DNA from: Planctomycetota bacterium
GTDB lineage: Bacteria; Planctomycetota; UBA8108; UBA1146
Assembly (NCBI GenBank): GCA_016776905.1
Contig: JADHSM010000002.1
Span: 215,514-279,513 of the forward strand
Direction: 5' to 3'
DNA length: 64,000 nucleotides
This document shows positions 33,095 to 42,011 of the stretch, in pieces. The notes beneath the pieces were generated by a model. That model did not search any database, had not been told where the DNA came from, and saw only the letters and a program-made list of their open reading frames with translations. Made by a program: the position numbers and the translations under genes. Position 1 is the first letter of the stretch. The number at the start of each line of letters is the position of its first letter.

Positions 33095-34624
33095 TCAGAC
33101 TCCGTGAATCGCTTTGACCTTGCGATCGAGGTGATCGATAAAGATCGCCGGATCCAATCCTTTACCGACGGCTCGCTCGAGAAGATCCAGAGGAACGTAT
33201 TGCCGACCAGGTCTGTGAACTCTTTCCTGCAACCAATCAAAAATTCCACCAAACTCACCGGCCGAGACATCCTTGTCGATATCAATCGACTCCGAAATCG
33301 CTTCGAAAAACTGAGCAGAGTAGAGAGATCCCAACAAGTACGTCGGGAAGTATCCAAATGCACCCATGCTCCAGTGAATATCCTGAAGGACTCCGTTTTT
33401 GTCGCTCTCAGGTGTGACTCCGAGATACTCCTGCATCTTTTCATTCCATGCCCCCGGAAGATCCGAAACCGATAGGTCTCCGGAGATCAGGGCCTGCTCC
33501 AGCTCAAATCGAAGAGCGATGTGAAGTCCGTATGTGACTTCATCCGCATCCACTCGAATCAGAGACGGATTCACAGGATTGACGGCAAGAGCCATGTCAT
33601 TGGCAGAAACCCCTTCCAAAACCCTTGGAAAGTACGTTTTCATTTGAGGAAGAAAGTGATTCCAAAAAGATTCGGTTCGCCCGATATCATTTTCCCAGAA
33701 TCGAGACTGCGATTCATGAATCCCGAGAGAAATGGCATCGCATAAAGGTGTATGCATCCATTCAGGGTCAAATCCCTGTTCGTACATCGCATGCCCCGCC
33801 TCATGGATCACGCCATATAGATTACTGGTGAAGTTATCTTCATATACACGTGTCGTAATCCTGACGTCGACCGGTGAAGCTGGAGAAGTGCAGAATGGAT
33901 GAACTGTGAGATCCAAAGCACCGCGAGTGAAGTCGTAACCGATTTGAGTGGCAACGTCTCTCGAGAATTGTAGCTGTTTGTCTTTGTCCCATGGACCCTT
34001 GAAAAAATCAGGGGCTGGCAATGCACGAGCGACAACCCGGTCGATGATTCCTTTCAAACCTGGAACCACTTGACGACAAATGTCTGAGAAGAACTCGCTA
34101 GTCATCCCACGTTCATACTTGTTCATGAGAACGTCATAAATGCAGTCCTCATCTTCTCTCAAGTATTCTGCAGCTCGACTTTCAAGTTCAATCTGCTTTT
34201 GGAGCAAAGGAGCAAACGCTGGAAAGTCATCCTTCTCTCTCGCGGCCTGCCAAGCTTGAACCGCCTGGGAAGAGACTTCGGCAGTTTCGGTCGCATGCTC
34301 AACCGGGATCTTGAGGGATCTTTCATGATCAAGGCGAACTTCACGAACCAATGCGATGATTTTCTCATCCCCCGATGAGTGAGCAAATTCCTCTGCACGT
34401 TCGATGCTCTCACCTAATTTGGGATCCTGTGCTCGTTCATGGGCGATTCCTGCAAGTTCACCCAATGCTTCCGCTCTCACACCCCCGCCACTCGCCGGCA
34501 TGTGCGTTTCTTGATCCCAAGACAATATCGTGGCCGCGTGTTGAATCAGCGCGATGCTCTTGAGATGACCTTTTAACTCAACTATCGATTCATGATCCGT
34601 TTGGACGGAGACGTTATCACTCAT
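33095..34624 (-). CDS. M32 family metallocarboxypeptidase
   Basis: A 509-residue zinc carboxypeptidase of the Taq/Pfu type. The active-site helix HEAGHAMYEQG carries the HExxH zinc site and catalytic Glu. The downstream GIHESQSRFWEN supplies the third ligand and the family's HES(Q/A)SR signature. DVRITTRV and GVIHEAGH agree with the family, as does the C-terminal motif GYFPTYLLGSLYSAQ. There is no signal peptide, so it acts in the cytoplasm on peptide C-termini. The start overlaps the tdk stop (ATGA), so the two are probably cotranscribed. The length matches the family. Confidence 0.93.
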   Translation of the reverse strand: MSDNVSVQTDHESIVELKGHLKSIALIQHAATILSWDQETHMPASGGGVRAEALGELAGIAHERAQDPKLGESIERAEEFAHSSGDEKIIALVREVRLDHERSLKIPVEHATETAEVSSQAVQAWQAAREKDDFPAFAPLLQKQIELESRAAEYLREDEDCIYDVLMNKYERGMTSEFFSDICRQVVPGLKGIIDRVVARALPAPDFFKGPWDKDKQLQFSRDVATQIGYDFTRGALDLTVHPFCTSPASPVDVRITTRVYEDNFTSNLYGVIHEAGHAMYEQGFDPEWMHTPLCDAISLGIHESQSRFWENDIGRTESFWNHFLPQMKTYFPRVLEGVSANDMALAVNPVNPSLIRVDADEVTYGLHIALRFELEQALISGDLSVSDLPGAWNEKMQEYLGVTPESDKNGVLQDIHWSMGAFGYFPTYLLGSLYSAQFFEAISESIDIDKDVSAGEFGGIFDWLQERVHRPGRQYVPLDLLERAVGKGLDPAIFIDHLDRKVKAIHGV

Positions 34625-35235
34625 GCCAGTTCCCTATCATTGTGGGATGTTTGCAAATCTTCATAAGAAGTGAGATCGACCTGTTCTGTAAAATGCACTG
34701 AACAAACTGGCTGAAAAGTTTCATCTCCAGCAACCTGTTGACTGGGACCATCCAGCTGGGCTTTACCGTCGATGCACTTCAGGTTAAAGATCGCCTTGCT
34801 GTTACAACGGTGACATGTGGTTTTGATCTCTTCGATGGAATCGGCGAGTTCCAGTAACCGCTGGCTGCCCGGAAACAATTTTGTCCGGAAATCACTGCGG
34901 AGACCATAGCAAATTACAGGCACTCTTTTCTGATCAGCGACATCTCGTAACTGCTCAATGTGCTCTGGAGCGAAAAACTGAACTTCGTCGACAAGTACAC
35001 AGTTAATGCCGTCAAACTTTTCAAGTTCAATGCGATCTCCAGGAAAAATGATCAAGTGAGCCTGCCGAGTCAGTCCGGCTCTCGACGTCACGTCGTTTTG
35101 ACCATAGCGATCATCGAAACCAGGCTTAATCACAATGATTTTCTTCCCTTGGCGCTCATAATTGTGAGCCACCGCAAGAAGGTTGAGAGTTTTTGCGCTG
35201 CCGACCGTGCCATGCCTAAAGTATAGTTTTGCCAA
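34621..35235 (-). CDS. tdk: thymidine kinase, type II
   Basis: Phosphorylates thymidine in the salvage pathway. The protein has 204 residues. The lid and base-binding regions are normal: VDEVQFF, CYGLRSDFR and LFPGSQRLLELAD. A zinc site is formed by CHRC and the C-terminal CSVHF. The phosphate-binding loop reads GTVGSAKT, with Ala where most P-loops have Gly before the Lys. The start is TTG 35233-35235, with GGAGG four bases upstream. That GGAGG lies in the 3' arm of a strong hairpin (35241-35286), so translation may be regulated. It overlaps the M32 gene downstream and follows the ABC/Gldg operon after 66 bases. Confidence 0.92.
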   Translation of the reverse strand: MAKLYFRHGTVGSAKTLNLLAVAHNYERQGKKIIVIKPGFDDRYGQNDVTSRAGLTRQAHLIIFPGDRIELEKFDGINCVLVDEVQFFAPEHIEQLRDVADQKRVPVICYGLRSDFRTKLFPGSQRLLELADSIEEIKTTCHRCNSKAIFNLKCIDGKAQLDGPSQQVAGDETFQPVCSVHFTEQVDLTSYEDLQTSHNDRELA

Positions 35236-35239
35236 AAGG

Positions 35240-35286
35240 CCTCCATCCGGGGGAAATCCTGAGGTGCAGGTTATCCCCGGATGGAG
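35240..35286 (-). promoter_or_regulatory. hairpin enclosing the tdk ribosome binding site
   Basis: On the minus strand CTCCATCCGGGG (35286-35275) is exactly complementary to CCCCGGATGGAG (35252-35241). The GGAGG Shine-Dalgarno of tdk (35244-35240) is almost wholly inside the 3' arm, and a partly paired 22-base loop separates the arms. No T-run follows, so a terminator is less likely than a translational control element. Confidence 0.7.
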
Positions 35287-35301
35287 CAGTCATCCATGGC
35301 C

Positions 35302-36447
35302 CTAGCCTTCTTCTGTCGAATCTCCATTGGAAACAGGATTCTCAGGACTCCCCGGAGTCTCAGAAGTCTTTTCTGGTGTTGGCGTCAAGAGTGTTGGCGT
35401 CAACTGTTCTGGTGCCGCTCGTGGCACAGCCTTGAGTTCTTCGAGGGATTTCAGCAAGTTGGTTTTGACCCAGAGTCGGGATAGGACGATCCGGGTATCA
35501 CCCTGGATGCGGACAGCAACGCCTTCCCCACCCAAGCTCAGTTCTCTATCTGCGGCAAATTCAAGGGTGACTTTCCCTCCATTGGCCAGCACAGCAGTGA
35601 TACTTCCAGAGGGATCCCCAAAACCCAATGATTCGGCAGAACTCGGATCTAGTGGCTCTTCGCAACGCACATTTTTCAATGAAGAGATCATCCCCTTCAC
35701 GGTATTGTCGTCAGCCCGCATCTTTTCCGGCTCAGAAATCCACCATTGAGGATCGGATCCAACCTTCACCAAATCTGAGTCGTCAGATTCTCCTGATTCT
35801 GCTTCCGGAATTTCTCCCGGAATCCAATCGAGAACGATGCGCTCTGATCCATTTTCCACAATCAATTGCCGAACTTCAGATTTCGCAGGCAACTGATAAA
35901 GCAACTTCTTAAACCAACTCTGTGCACGAAGTTCAGCCCCGGCGAAAGCGGCTCTCCTGAGAAGGTTCGGTTTCACACTGTAAACCTTATCTTCTCCAGC
36001 AATACGAATGAATGTCCGCCCCGTTCCATCTACTTTCCCAAGATAGAACCCAATAATAGGATTCAAATCAGGGTCTTTTAACGAAACGCGGATAGCACTC
36101 TGTGCAGCAACATTGAAGGTCTCATGACTGGCAGTAGATCGTCCTCTTTCTTCCGCTTCCGAAATGGTCTTCAAATCGGCGAGGAAACTCATCACTTCTT
36201 CACTGTCAGCCATCGAATCCCAAAGACTTGGAAGAATCCAAGCCGTCCCCGACCTTTTGATCTCAAATGCCTGCTCCCCACGTCCAAGTTCGATCACTTC
36301 GACGATTTCAGGATTGAGGCTCTTCAACGATACAATCCCTTTAGGGTCCTTCGTCGGTGCTGTGTAATCTTGCTCCTGATTGACGTACAGCAATGCTGCT
36401 GAAGCGATAATCAAAAGCAGCATGATCGTGATGCTTTTTGGATTCAT
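35302..36447 (-). CDS. DUF4340 domain protein of the ABC/Gldg cluster
   Basis: A 381-residue protein with one N-terminal membrane anchor (ITIMLLLIIASAALLYV) and an extracytoplasmic body. The body matches the DUF4340 pattern: an initial ELGRGEQAFEIKRSGTAWIL, a GKVDGTGRTFIRI strand and repeated beta-rich units. The C-terminus is Pro/Thr-rich and includes a short tandem duplication (LTPTLLTPTPEKT; DNA units 35376-35390 and 35391-35405). The start overlaps the Gldg gene stop by four bases. In this gene order the protein is probably an accessory of the ABC-2 transporter. The biochemical role is unknown. Confidence 0.85.
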   Translation of the reverse strand: MNPKSITIMLLLIIASAALLYVNQEQDYTAPTKDPKGIVSLKSLNPEIVEVIELGRGEQAFEIKRSGTAWILPSLWDSMADSEEVMSFLADLKTISEAEERGRSTASHETFNVAAQSAIRVSLKDPDLNPIIGFYLGKVDGTGRTFIRIAGEDKVYSVKPNLLRRAAFAGAELRAQSWFKKLLYQLPAKSEVRQLIVENGSERIVLDWIPGEIPEAESGESDDSDLVKVGSDPQWWISEPEKMRADDNTVKGMISSLKNVRCEEPLDPSSAESLGFGDPSGSITAVLANGGKVTLEFAADRELSLGGEGVAVRIQGDTRIVLSRLWVKTNLLKSLEELKAVPRAAPEQLTPTLLTPTPEKTSETPGSPENPVSNGDSTEEG

Positions 36448-38300
36448 CGGGAATCCTCCTGTTCAGCCGCTTCCTGATCAATATCTCGCTGATCAGTGCC
36501 CTGTTCAGGAATCTTCAACATGTGTAGAGATTCATGATGACGTGCGGAGGATCTTCGCCCTGCAGAAATCAATCCGTAAACGGCCATCAACAACAATGGG
36601 ATCCCTGCGATGTTGCCGTAGATCACGAGATTTCGTTCATCCCGGGTCGTCTCCCGAAGCGCACTAGGGAGTTGAACCTTTCCACGAATTTTTGCGAGAT
36701 CCGGATCTAATGCCAAAGCCTCGATGGAACCCAACAGAAAACCCACATTTTGTCGGTATTGATTGAGAGACGAATACTTCGCCATATCAGCGGAGCCGAT
36801 GAGAAGAAAGCGAGACTCTTTCTCGTCCATCGCCTCGACCAATGGTGCGTCTGCTTCTCCACCGGTCATTTCCAAAGTCGGGTCCCATGAAGGAACCTTT
36901 GATCCGACCTCGAATGAACTTGGGAAGACGCCTTCTGCTATGAGAGCGAGAACTCGTGGAGCACGGAAGCCGGGATCCTGTGGAGGAGAAATCATTTGCG
37001 AGGTCACAGCAGGACCAAATGGAGTCACCCAAGCATCTTCATCTGAAGTCGCCAATGCTGAGACACGGATTCCAGCGGCACGGGCAACATCTTCATTGAT
37101 GATCAGCGGACTCGGGAATGGAAAGATTAATGACTCCACTCCCCTCGTGAACGGTGATGTTCCATCGAGACCATTACCTGCAACACCAGGACACACAGGA
37201 AAAGGCTGTGGAATCCTCATGCGAATGCCGAGAGGTCCTTCTGTTATCGTCTCAATGCTTCCGCACTTCTGACTTGAGACAATCATGTTGGGCTGGATAT
37301 CGATGCCCCATGGAACAAAACTTTCGGACATTCCTGGAGAGAGGGGGGTTAATTGAAATCCCCTATCCATGCTTCCAGAGGCCGTCGAAGCCAAAACAAT
37401 GGCGGGCCTGCCCGATCGGATAGAGTTTTCAATCTCATATCTCTGTCTTGGTGTGACGGCATCGGGTTCTGCGATAATCAGAAGTTGCGCCGTATCTGGA
37501 ATCAGAGATTGTTCAGTCAGCAAGATCGTTTGAACATCGAATCGATCCTTCATCGCATCGAGCAATGGATCAAAATGACCTATGGGTTGGGGAAGCGGTG
37601 ATCCGTCTGGCCCTTGGGTAATCTTGTCATCGGGGCGTCCCTGAAAAAATGCCAATACCGGCTTCTCAGTAAGAGCCAACTTGGCAATCCTGCTCACCAA
37701 TTCATACTCGAGCCCATCGAGGCTGGTATGAACCGGAATACCCTCTGCTTCTCGATCAAGGTATTTGAGGACGATAGCGCTAAAGAAGGGAACAACCTCA
37801 ACACCATCATCTTTGATCGATCGACCTTGAAGCTCGGGGATGCCCTCGCGAGCCAACTCTTGCTTCTTCGTATCAGCAGGAGAAGAAGGTCCCCCCATCA
37901 ATGCCGCCATGGGGTCGGGTTCGGGGGTGTCCCCAGCACTTTCCTTCTCCTTGACGTATTGCTCGATCACTCTTGCTGGATCAATCACTTTGACTTCGAT
38001 GACACTTCCCGCATCAGCCGCAGCCCTCTTGAACTCATCCAAATAATCAACGGTATCTCGACGCAAATTTTGCAAACCGGAAGGAAGTTTTTCACTCACC
38101 CAGTACTCGATCGTGACCGGCTCTTCCATTTTCCCGAGAATGTTGCCGGTTTCAGCACTAATCGTGTGAATACCTGCAGCAGTCAAGTCGAGTCTTTTAT
38201 CAAACTTGCGAGACACTCCATTGACCAAGACGATCAGGACAGAAAGAACGATGAGCGAAATCGTCCACCGTACTAAAAATTGTTTTTTTCGTTCTATCAT
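36444..38300 (-). CDS. Gldg family ABC-associated extracytoplasmic protein
   Basis: A 618-residue protein anchored by two hydrophobic segments, one at the N-terminus (WTISLIVLSVLIVLVNGVS) and one near the C-terminus (NLVIYGNIAGIPLLLMAVYGLIS). The body matches the Gldg/ABC-type auxiliary family: FDKRLDLTAAGIHTISAET at the start, then an internal IFT- or Gln-amidotransferase-like fold with FFQGRPDDK and GRPAIVLASTAS. In Bacteroidota, GldG accompanies GldA and GldF in gliding. Here it lies 8 bases after the permease gene and overlaps the DUF4340 gene. AGGGGG lies four bases before ATG. What the complex moves or processes is unknown. Confidence 0.87.
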   Translation of the reverse strand: MIERKKQFLVRWTISLIVLSVLIVLVNGVSRKFDKRLDLTAAGIHTISAETGNILGKMEEPVTIEYWVSEKLPSGLQNLRRDTVDYLDEFKRAAADAGSVIEVKVIDPARVIEQYVKEKESAGDTPEPDPMAALMGGPSSPADTKKQELAREGIPELQGRSIKDDGVEVVPFFSAIVLKYLDREAEGIPVHTSLDGLEYELVSRIAKLALTEKPVLAFFQGRPDDKITQGPDGSPLPQPIGHFDPLLDAMKDRFDVQTILLTEQSLIPDTAQLLIIAEPDAVTPRQRYEIENSIRSGRPAIVLASTASGSMDRGFQLTPLSPGMSESFVPWGIDIQPNMIVSSQKCGSIETITEGPLGIRMRIPQPFPVCPGVAGNGLDGTSPFTRGVESLIFPFPSPLIINEDVARAAGIRVSALATSDEDAWVTPFGPAVTSQMISPPQDPGFRAPRVLALIAEGVFPSSFEVGSKVPSWDPTLEMTGGEADAPLVEAMDEKESRFLLIGSADMAKYSSLNQYRQNVGFLLGSIEALALDPDLAKIRGKVQLPSALRETTRDERNLVIYGNIAGIPLLLMAVYGLISAGRRSSARHHESLHMLKIPEQGTDQRDIDQEAAEQEDSR

Positions 38301-38308
38301 GCGACCCC

Positions 38309-39043
38309 CTATTGCTTCTTCAACTCAACCTGAAACACGCAAAGTGTCAGGAAGAGGACAGAACCGGAGAGGAAATAAACCACATCACTCACAGCGAGCA
38401 CTCCTCGCTCGATGGCCTGAAAGTGTGATTGAACCCCTAAGGATTCGACGATACGAGCGAGCCCCGGTTGTGAAGCTGACAAGTACGAAGCAAAGTCTGG
38501 ACTGAGAGCGAGAACCAGAACGATTCCCACAGTCACACCGACCAGCAATGAGACGACCTGATTACTGGAAAGTGCAGATACCCAACATCCCAGAGCAAGG
38601 AACATCATCCCGGCTAACACCGTTCCTATGTATCCCCCCATAATCGGTCCCCAATCGACAGGACTGGCGGCGAGCCATGAGAGCGCAGCGGGAATACCCA
38701 AACTAGCGGCAACGCTGGCGACCAAAACGATGACAGCTGCAAGCCACTTTCCAATGACCAGATCCCTCGATTTCACAGGCAAGGACAACAACACCTCGGT
38801 ACTTCCAGTGCGAATCTCTTCAGACCAAAGCCTCATCGTCACTGCGGGTGCAAATACCATCATCATGAAAGGAGTCAGGCCAAACCAAACCCGCATGTCC
38901 GCACTTTCAATGATGAAGAAAGGGGAAAACTGAAAGAAAAAGAAGGACATGATCGCCATTTGAAGAGCGATGAAGATCCAAGCGATAGGAGTGTAGAAAT
39001 ATGCTCCACACTCTCTTTTCATGATAACCAGAATCGATTTCAT
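38309..39043 (-). CDS. ABC-2 type transporter permease (GldF-like)
   Basis: A 244-residue integral membrane protein with six hydrophobic segments. MKRECGAYFYTPIAWIFIAL opens the protein, and APAVTMRLWSEEIRTGSTEVL is the conserved cytoplasmic loop seen in ABC-2 permeases of the GldF/NosY group. The start overlaps the ATP-binding gene's stop (ATGA), so the two subunits are made together. It lies just upstream of the Gldg-type gene. Confidence 0.9.
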   Translation of the reverse strand: MKSILVIMKRECGAYFYTPIAWIFIALQMAIMSFFFFQFSPFFIIESADMRVWFGLTPFMMMVFAPAVTMRLWSEEIRTGSTEVLLSLPVKSRDLVIGKWLAAVIVLVASVAASLGIPAALSWLAASPVDWGPIMGGYIGTVLAGMMFLALGCWVSALSSNQVVSLLVGVTVGIVLVLALSPDFASYLSASQPGLARIVESLGVQSHFQAIERGVLAVSDVVYFLSGSVLFLTLCVFQVELKKQ

Positions 39044-40038
39044 CGCTGGCCTCCTCTCGCACCGGTAAGCCGAAGATAGACCTGCTCAAGAGTTTCTCGT
39101 GTTCTCTCAATTCCTAGAAGAGAATTGCCGTTCTCCGAGAGAGCAGCGGAAAGCTGTGAGAGATTCGGATCACCTTCCCCAGTCCAAGCATGAATCGACT
39201 CCCCCGATGATCCGGAGGTTCCTGCTGAAAGACAGAGTTTGGCACAGGAATCTTTATCCAGTGGCGATCCAGATACGATCACCTGCCAACCTTTGGATTC
39301 TGTTCCCGTCAATTCCTCCGGGGTACCATCTGCGATAAGTCCCCCTGAGTTAATGACGATGATCCGGGTACAGATCGCTGCGATTTCTTGAAGAATGTGG
39401 GTACTGAAAATGATGGCCCGATCTTTGGAGAGTTCAGTGATCAGTTCTCTCACTTCGATGATCTGCCGGGGATCCAATCCATTCGTAGGCTCGTCCAGAA
39501 TCACGACTTCAGGATCATGGATCAATGCTTGAGCCAGTCCAACTCGCTGACGAAATCCTTTAGAAAGAGTTCCACAAGGTCTCTTCAGCATCACACTCAA
39601 TCCGAGACGCTCTGCGAGGTGAGCAATTTTGTCCTCGAGTTGACGACCCTGGAGACCTCTCGCTCCTCCAATAAATCGGAGGTATTCAATCACTTCCATT
39701 TCCTCATATAGAGGAATGCTCTCCGGAAGAAATCCAAATCCTTTTCGCGCGCTGAGTGGATCTTCTGAAATCTCCACTCCTTTGATACGAGCGGTTCCTT
39801 TATCAGGAGCAATCAAACCCGTGATCATGCGAAGAGTCGTACTCTTCCCTGCACCATTGGGCCCCAGAAAACCGAGAATCTCACCTCTTTTGACATGAAA
39901 CGAAACATCATTGACGGCAAGAGTAGCGCCAAAAGTTCTGCGGAGACCGGAGGCCTCTATCAAGGGAACACCATGACCATCACCACGAGGTGGATCAGTG
40001 GCTGAGTGCGCAGCACCCTTCGAAAGTTCCAAATTCAT
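39040..40038 (-). CDS. ABC transporter ATP-binding protein (GldA-like)
   Basis: A 332-residue ATPase. Walker A GPNGAGKST, Q-loop region FGFLPESIPLYEEM, signature LSKGFRQRVGLAQAL, Walker B VVILDEPTNGLDP and the switch histidine in IIFSTHILQE are all present. An extra C-terminal region of about 80 residues (WQVIVSGSPLDKD...) is common in the exporter group that includes GldA and NodI. A 25-residue N-terminal extension precedes the ATPase core. It is the first gene of the four-gene cluster and would energise the permease. GGAAGGAAG lies upstream of ATG. Confidence 0.92.
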   Translation of the reverse strand: MNLELSKGAAHSATDPPRGDGHGVPLIEASGLRRTFGATLAVNDVSFHVKRGEILGFLGPNGAGKSTTLRMITGLIAPDKGTARIKGVEISEDPLSARKGFGFLPESIPLYEEMEVIEYLRFIGGARGLQGRQLEDKIAHLAERLGLSVMLKRPCGTLSKGFRQRVGLAQALIHDPEVVILDEPTNGLDPRQIIEVRELITELSKDRAIIFSTHILQEIAAICTRIIVINSGGLIADGTPEELTGTESKGWQVIVSGSPLDKDSCAKLCLSAGTSGSSGESIHAWTGEGDPNLSQLSAALSENGNSLLGIERTRETLEQVYLRLTGARGGQR

Positions 40039-40142
40039 TGCGGACTCTTCCTTCCAACCTGCGGGTCGAACAGTGACCGAGAAATGTCACTACCACAGGA
40101 TGTAAGGAACTGGGGGTCGATTTCAAGTGTTCTCGAACTTCT

Positions 40143-40628
40143 TTAGCACCACTTCTTCAGTTCTGACAGGTCTCTCACATCACGCCCGTACAAAAGTGCC
40201 TTAGCACCTACTCTTCTGGCCTCTGCAGTATTCGCTGGAGCATCGTCCAAAAAGAGAACTTCTTTCGTAGAGATTTCGAAATTGAGGGTTTTTTTGATTT
40301 CAGCGAGGACTTCGAGGATCGCCTCCCCCTTCTCCATCAGGCCATATCTGGGGTAAAAAAATCGATCTCGGATGCCAAAGGTCTCCAAAATTTGATTACA
40401 AGTGCCCTCTTCTGCTCGGCAAGCTAAGGAGGAGATCCCGCCATTTTTGTGGATCGCGTTCAATAATCTCCGGGTTCCCGTCCGCAGCCTGACTTTAGAA
40501 TTCTGACTCCTCGCCAAATGCTGATCTTCGAGATGAAAAGGTCCTTCGATCGGATAGATGTCCTCCTCGTCCTGATCTGTGCACCAAAGTGTCTCGTCAA
40601 GATCGAAAACATACAACTTGAATGTCAT
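40143..40628 (-). CDS. HAD superfamily phosphatase, MDP-1-like
   Basis: A 161-residue protein with a minimal HAD fold. Motif I is VFDLDETLW, with the nucleophile and acid/base aspartates. Motif II appears to be in GGISSLACRAEEG (Ser). Motif III/IV is VLFLDDAPANTAEARRVG. There is almost no cap domain, as in magnesium-dependent phosphatase-1. The physiological substrate is not evident. ATG has GGAG five bases upstream. The gene stands alone between the ABC cluster and the FlgN-like gene. Confidence 0.82.
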   Translation of the reverse strand: MTFKLYVFDLDETLWCTDQDEEDIYPIEGPFHLEDQHLARSQNSKVRLRTGTRRLLNAIHKNGGISSLACRAEEGTCNQILETFGIRDRFFYPRYGLMEKGEAILEVLAEIKKTLNFEISTKEVLFLDDAPANTAEARRVGAKALLYGRDVRDLSELKKWC

Positions 40629-40929
40629 GAGTGCTCCCGCCCGCTGATCCCTTTATTCACAACGATATGAATTCTGAAACTTTAGTTCGAATTTCGAGCT
40701 CAGGATTTCGGAATCGGAATCTCACAGAAGGCAGAGATCTGTAAATCGACAAGAATAGACGGAGAAGTTTACCCATGAAATCACACACGAAAAGGTCTCA
40801 AGAGGACCACTTCGTTTTATGAATCTCTATGCATTCCCGACTAAGCGAGACTTTCCGATTTTAGAAACCAATATGGAATCCGAATACAAACAGGCATCGG
40901 ACAGGAATAATAAAATAAATTATTGGCGA
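40629..40929. other. AT-rich intergenic region
   Basis: This stretch of 301 bases lies between the HAD gene start and the end of the FlgN-like gene, both on the minus strand. It should contain the HAD gene promoter. I see no gene, RNA fold or clear terminator. Near 40905 there is an AT-only run that might act as a transcription end on the minus strand. A plus-strand open frame starting at 40819 runs antisense into the next gene and is not protein-like. Confidence 0.4.
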
Positions 40930-41460
40930 CTAGAAATCGGCTTCGAAGGAATCACCCTGTTCGATTCTGTCTTGTTCCAAATTCTCTGTGGTATCGACCC
41001 AAGCACGGGTTCCAGGACTGAGATACACCTCGACATGTTCAAAGACTTGTCCGTGTAACATTTCTCCAAGACGATTTTGAGCTCTAAGTTCACAGGACTG
41101 GCGACGAATCCCATCTCTGAGAGAACGGAATTTCTTTGCCAACTCGTCGTCTACATATGGAATGACATCTTCAACAGTGACTTGGGAAGGAATCTCTAAG
41201 CCAAGGATATCACCCAGTTCTTCTCCGATGATCAATCGCTGGCGTTCTTCATCAACGATTCTGGATAAGACTCTGTATTCCTTATTGCCATGAAGGGCCA
41301 CGGTTTCGTAATCGGCTTGCATGCGTGATTCATCGAGATCCACCATGATTTGAGACAACTCTTCATGGAGTTGATGGAGACGATTCATAATTCCGGAGAG
41401 CTCTCCTGCCAGTTGACGAATCTCTATCTTTTTGCGTTGGTCGTCGGTCATCATCTTCAT
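40930..41460 (-). CDS. helical protein, possibly FlgN-like flagellar chaperone
   Basis: A 176-residue, mostly helical protein with long heptad-like stretches: a first helix around QLAGELSGIMNRLHQLHEEL and a middle KEYRVLSRIVDEERQRLI. A later helix is followed by YLSPGTRAWVD. Two long helices with a basic middle and an unstructured, acidic C-terminal end resemble FlgN, the chaperone of flagellar hook-associated proteins. The match is one of character rather than firm motif, and no other flagellar gene lies nearby. The start is set at ATG 41458-41460 with AAAGG upstream; several in-frame ATG codons follow. Confidence 0.5.
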   Translation of the reverse strand: MKMMTDDQRKKIEIRQLAGELSGIMNRLHQLHEELSQIMVDLDESRMQADYETVALHGNKEYRVLSRIVDEERQRLIIGEELGDILGLEIPSQVTVEDVIPYVDDELAKKFRSLRDGIRRQSCELRAQNRLGEMLHGQVFEHVEVYLSPGTRAWVDTTENLEQDRIEQGDSFEADF

Positions 41461-41634
41461 CACGCCTTTCGGGGGCTCTTTCTGTTAAGGGTTTCATCGG
41501 CTCTTGAAGCACAAAACATGAGCCTCGATCCAAAAATTCCCGAATTGTGCCGATAGAGCCCTCTGCTGAGGCTTTAACGATATTCAGAAGCAGCATTGCA
41601 GGAATCTTCCAAAGCCGTTAACGTTCACGGTCTG

Positions 41635-41716
41635 GGCGGGTGGCGGAACTGGCAGACGCGCCAGATTTAGGTTCTGGTCCCGCAAGGGGTGGGGGTTCGA
41701 TTCCCCCCTCGCTCAC
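41635..41716 (+). tRNA. tRNA-Leu (anticodon UAG)
   Basis: The 82-base gene folds as a class II tRNA. The acceptor GGGCGGG (41635-41641) pairs with CTCGCTC (41709-41715), with two G-T pairs. A D-arm of the Leu type (GGCGGAACTGGCAGACGC) follows. The anticodon stem CCAGA/TCTGG encloses TTTAGGT, giving TAG. A variable arm and the T-arm GGGGG-TTCGATT-CCCCC follow. The discriminator is A and CCA is not encoded. Confidence 0.95.
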
Positions 41717-42011
41717 TCTCTTTACTCTGTCAGGCCTGAGATTCAGAGAGGTTACTGTCGCATAAATGTGGCAGATAACCCTCCTACAGAAGCCCGTCAT
41801 TCCACCTGAAGGAACTGGCGGAATTCCCACCTGAGCATCGCTGCCGATCTGGTGGCTTTTGCTGCAGTGATGGAAATCTCGGCGAACTCATTTCGCGGCA
41901 AAGTAGCGCTTTAGACCTTGGCAGCCGCTTTCGTCCGACTCGCCCTGTCATGCACTCAGTACACTTCTTAAACTCGTCATCGGATTCTCGTCTCTCACCG
42001 AATTCGGAAGA

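Noticed and set aside
41752..41780. Imperfect hairpin downstream of tRNA-Leu
   Set aside because: The stem has mismatches and no T-run follows, so it could not be supported as a terminator or an RNA gene.
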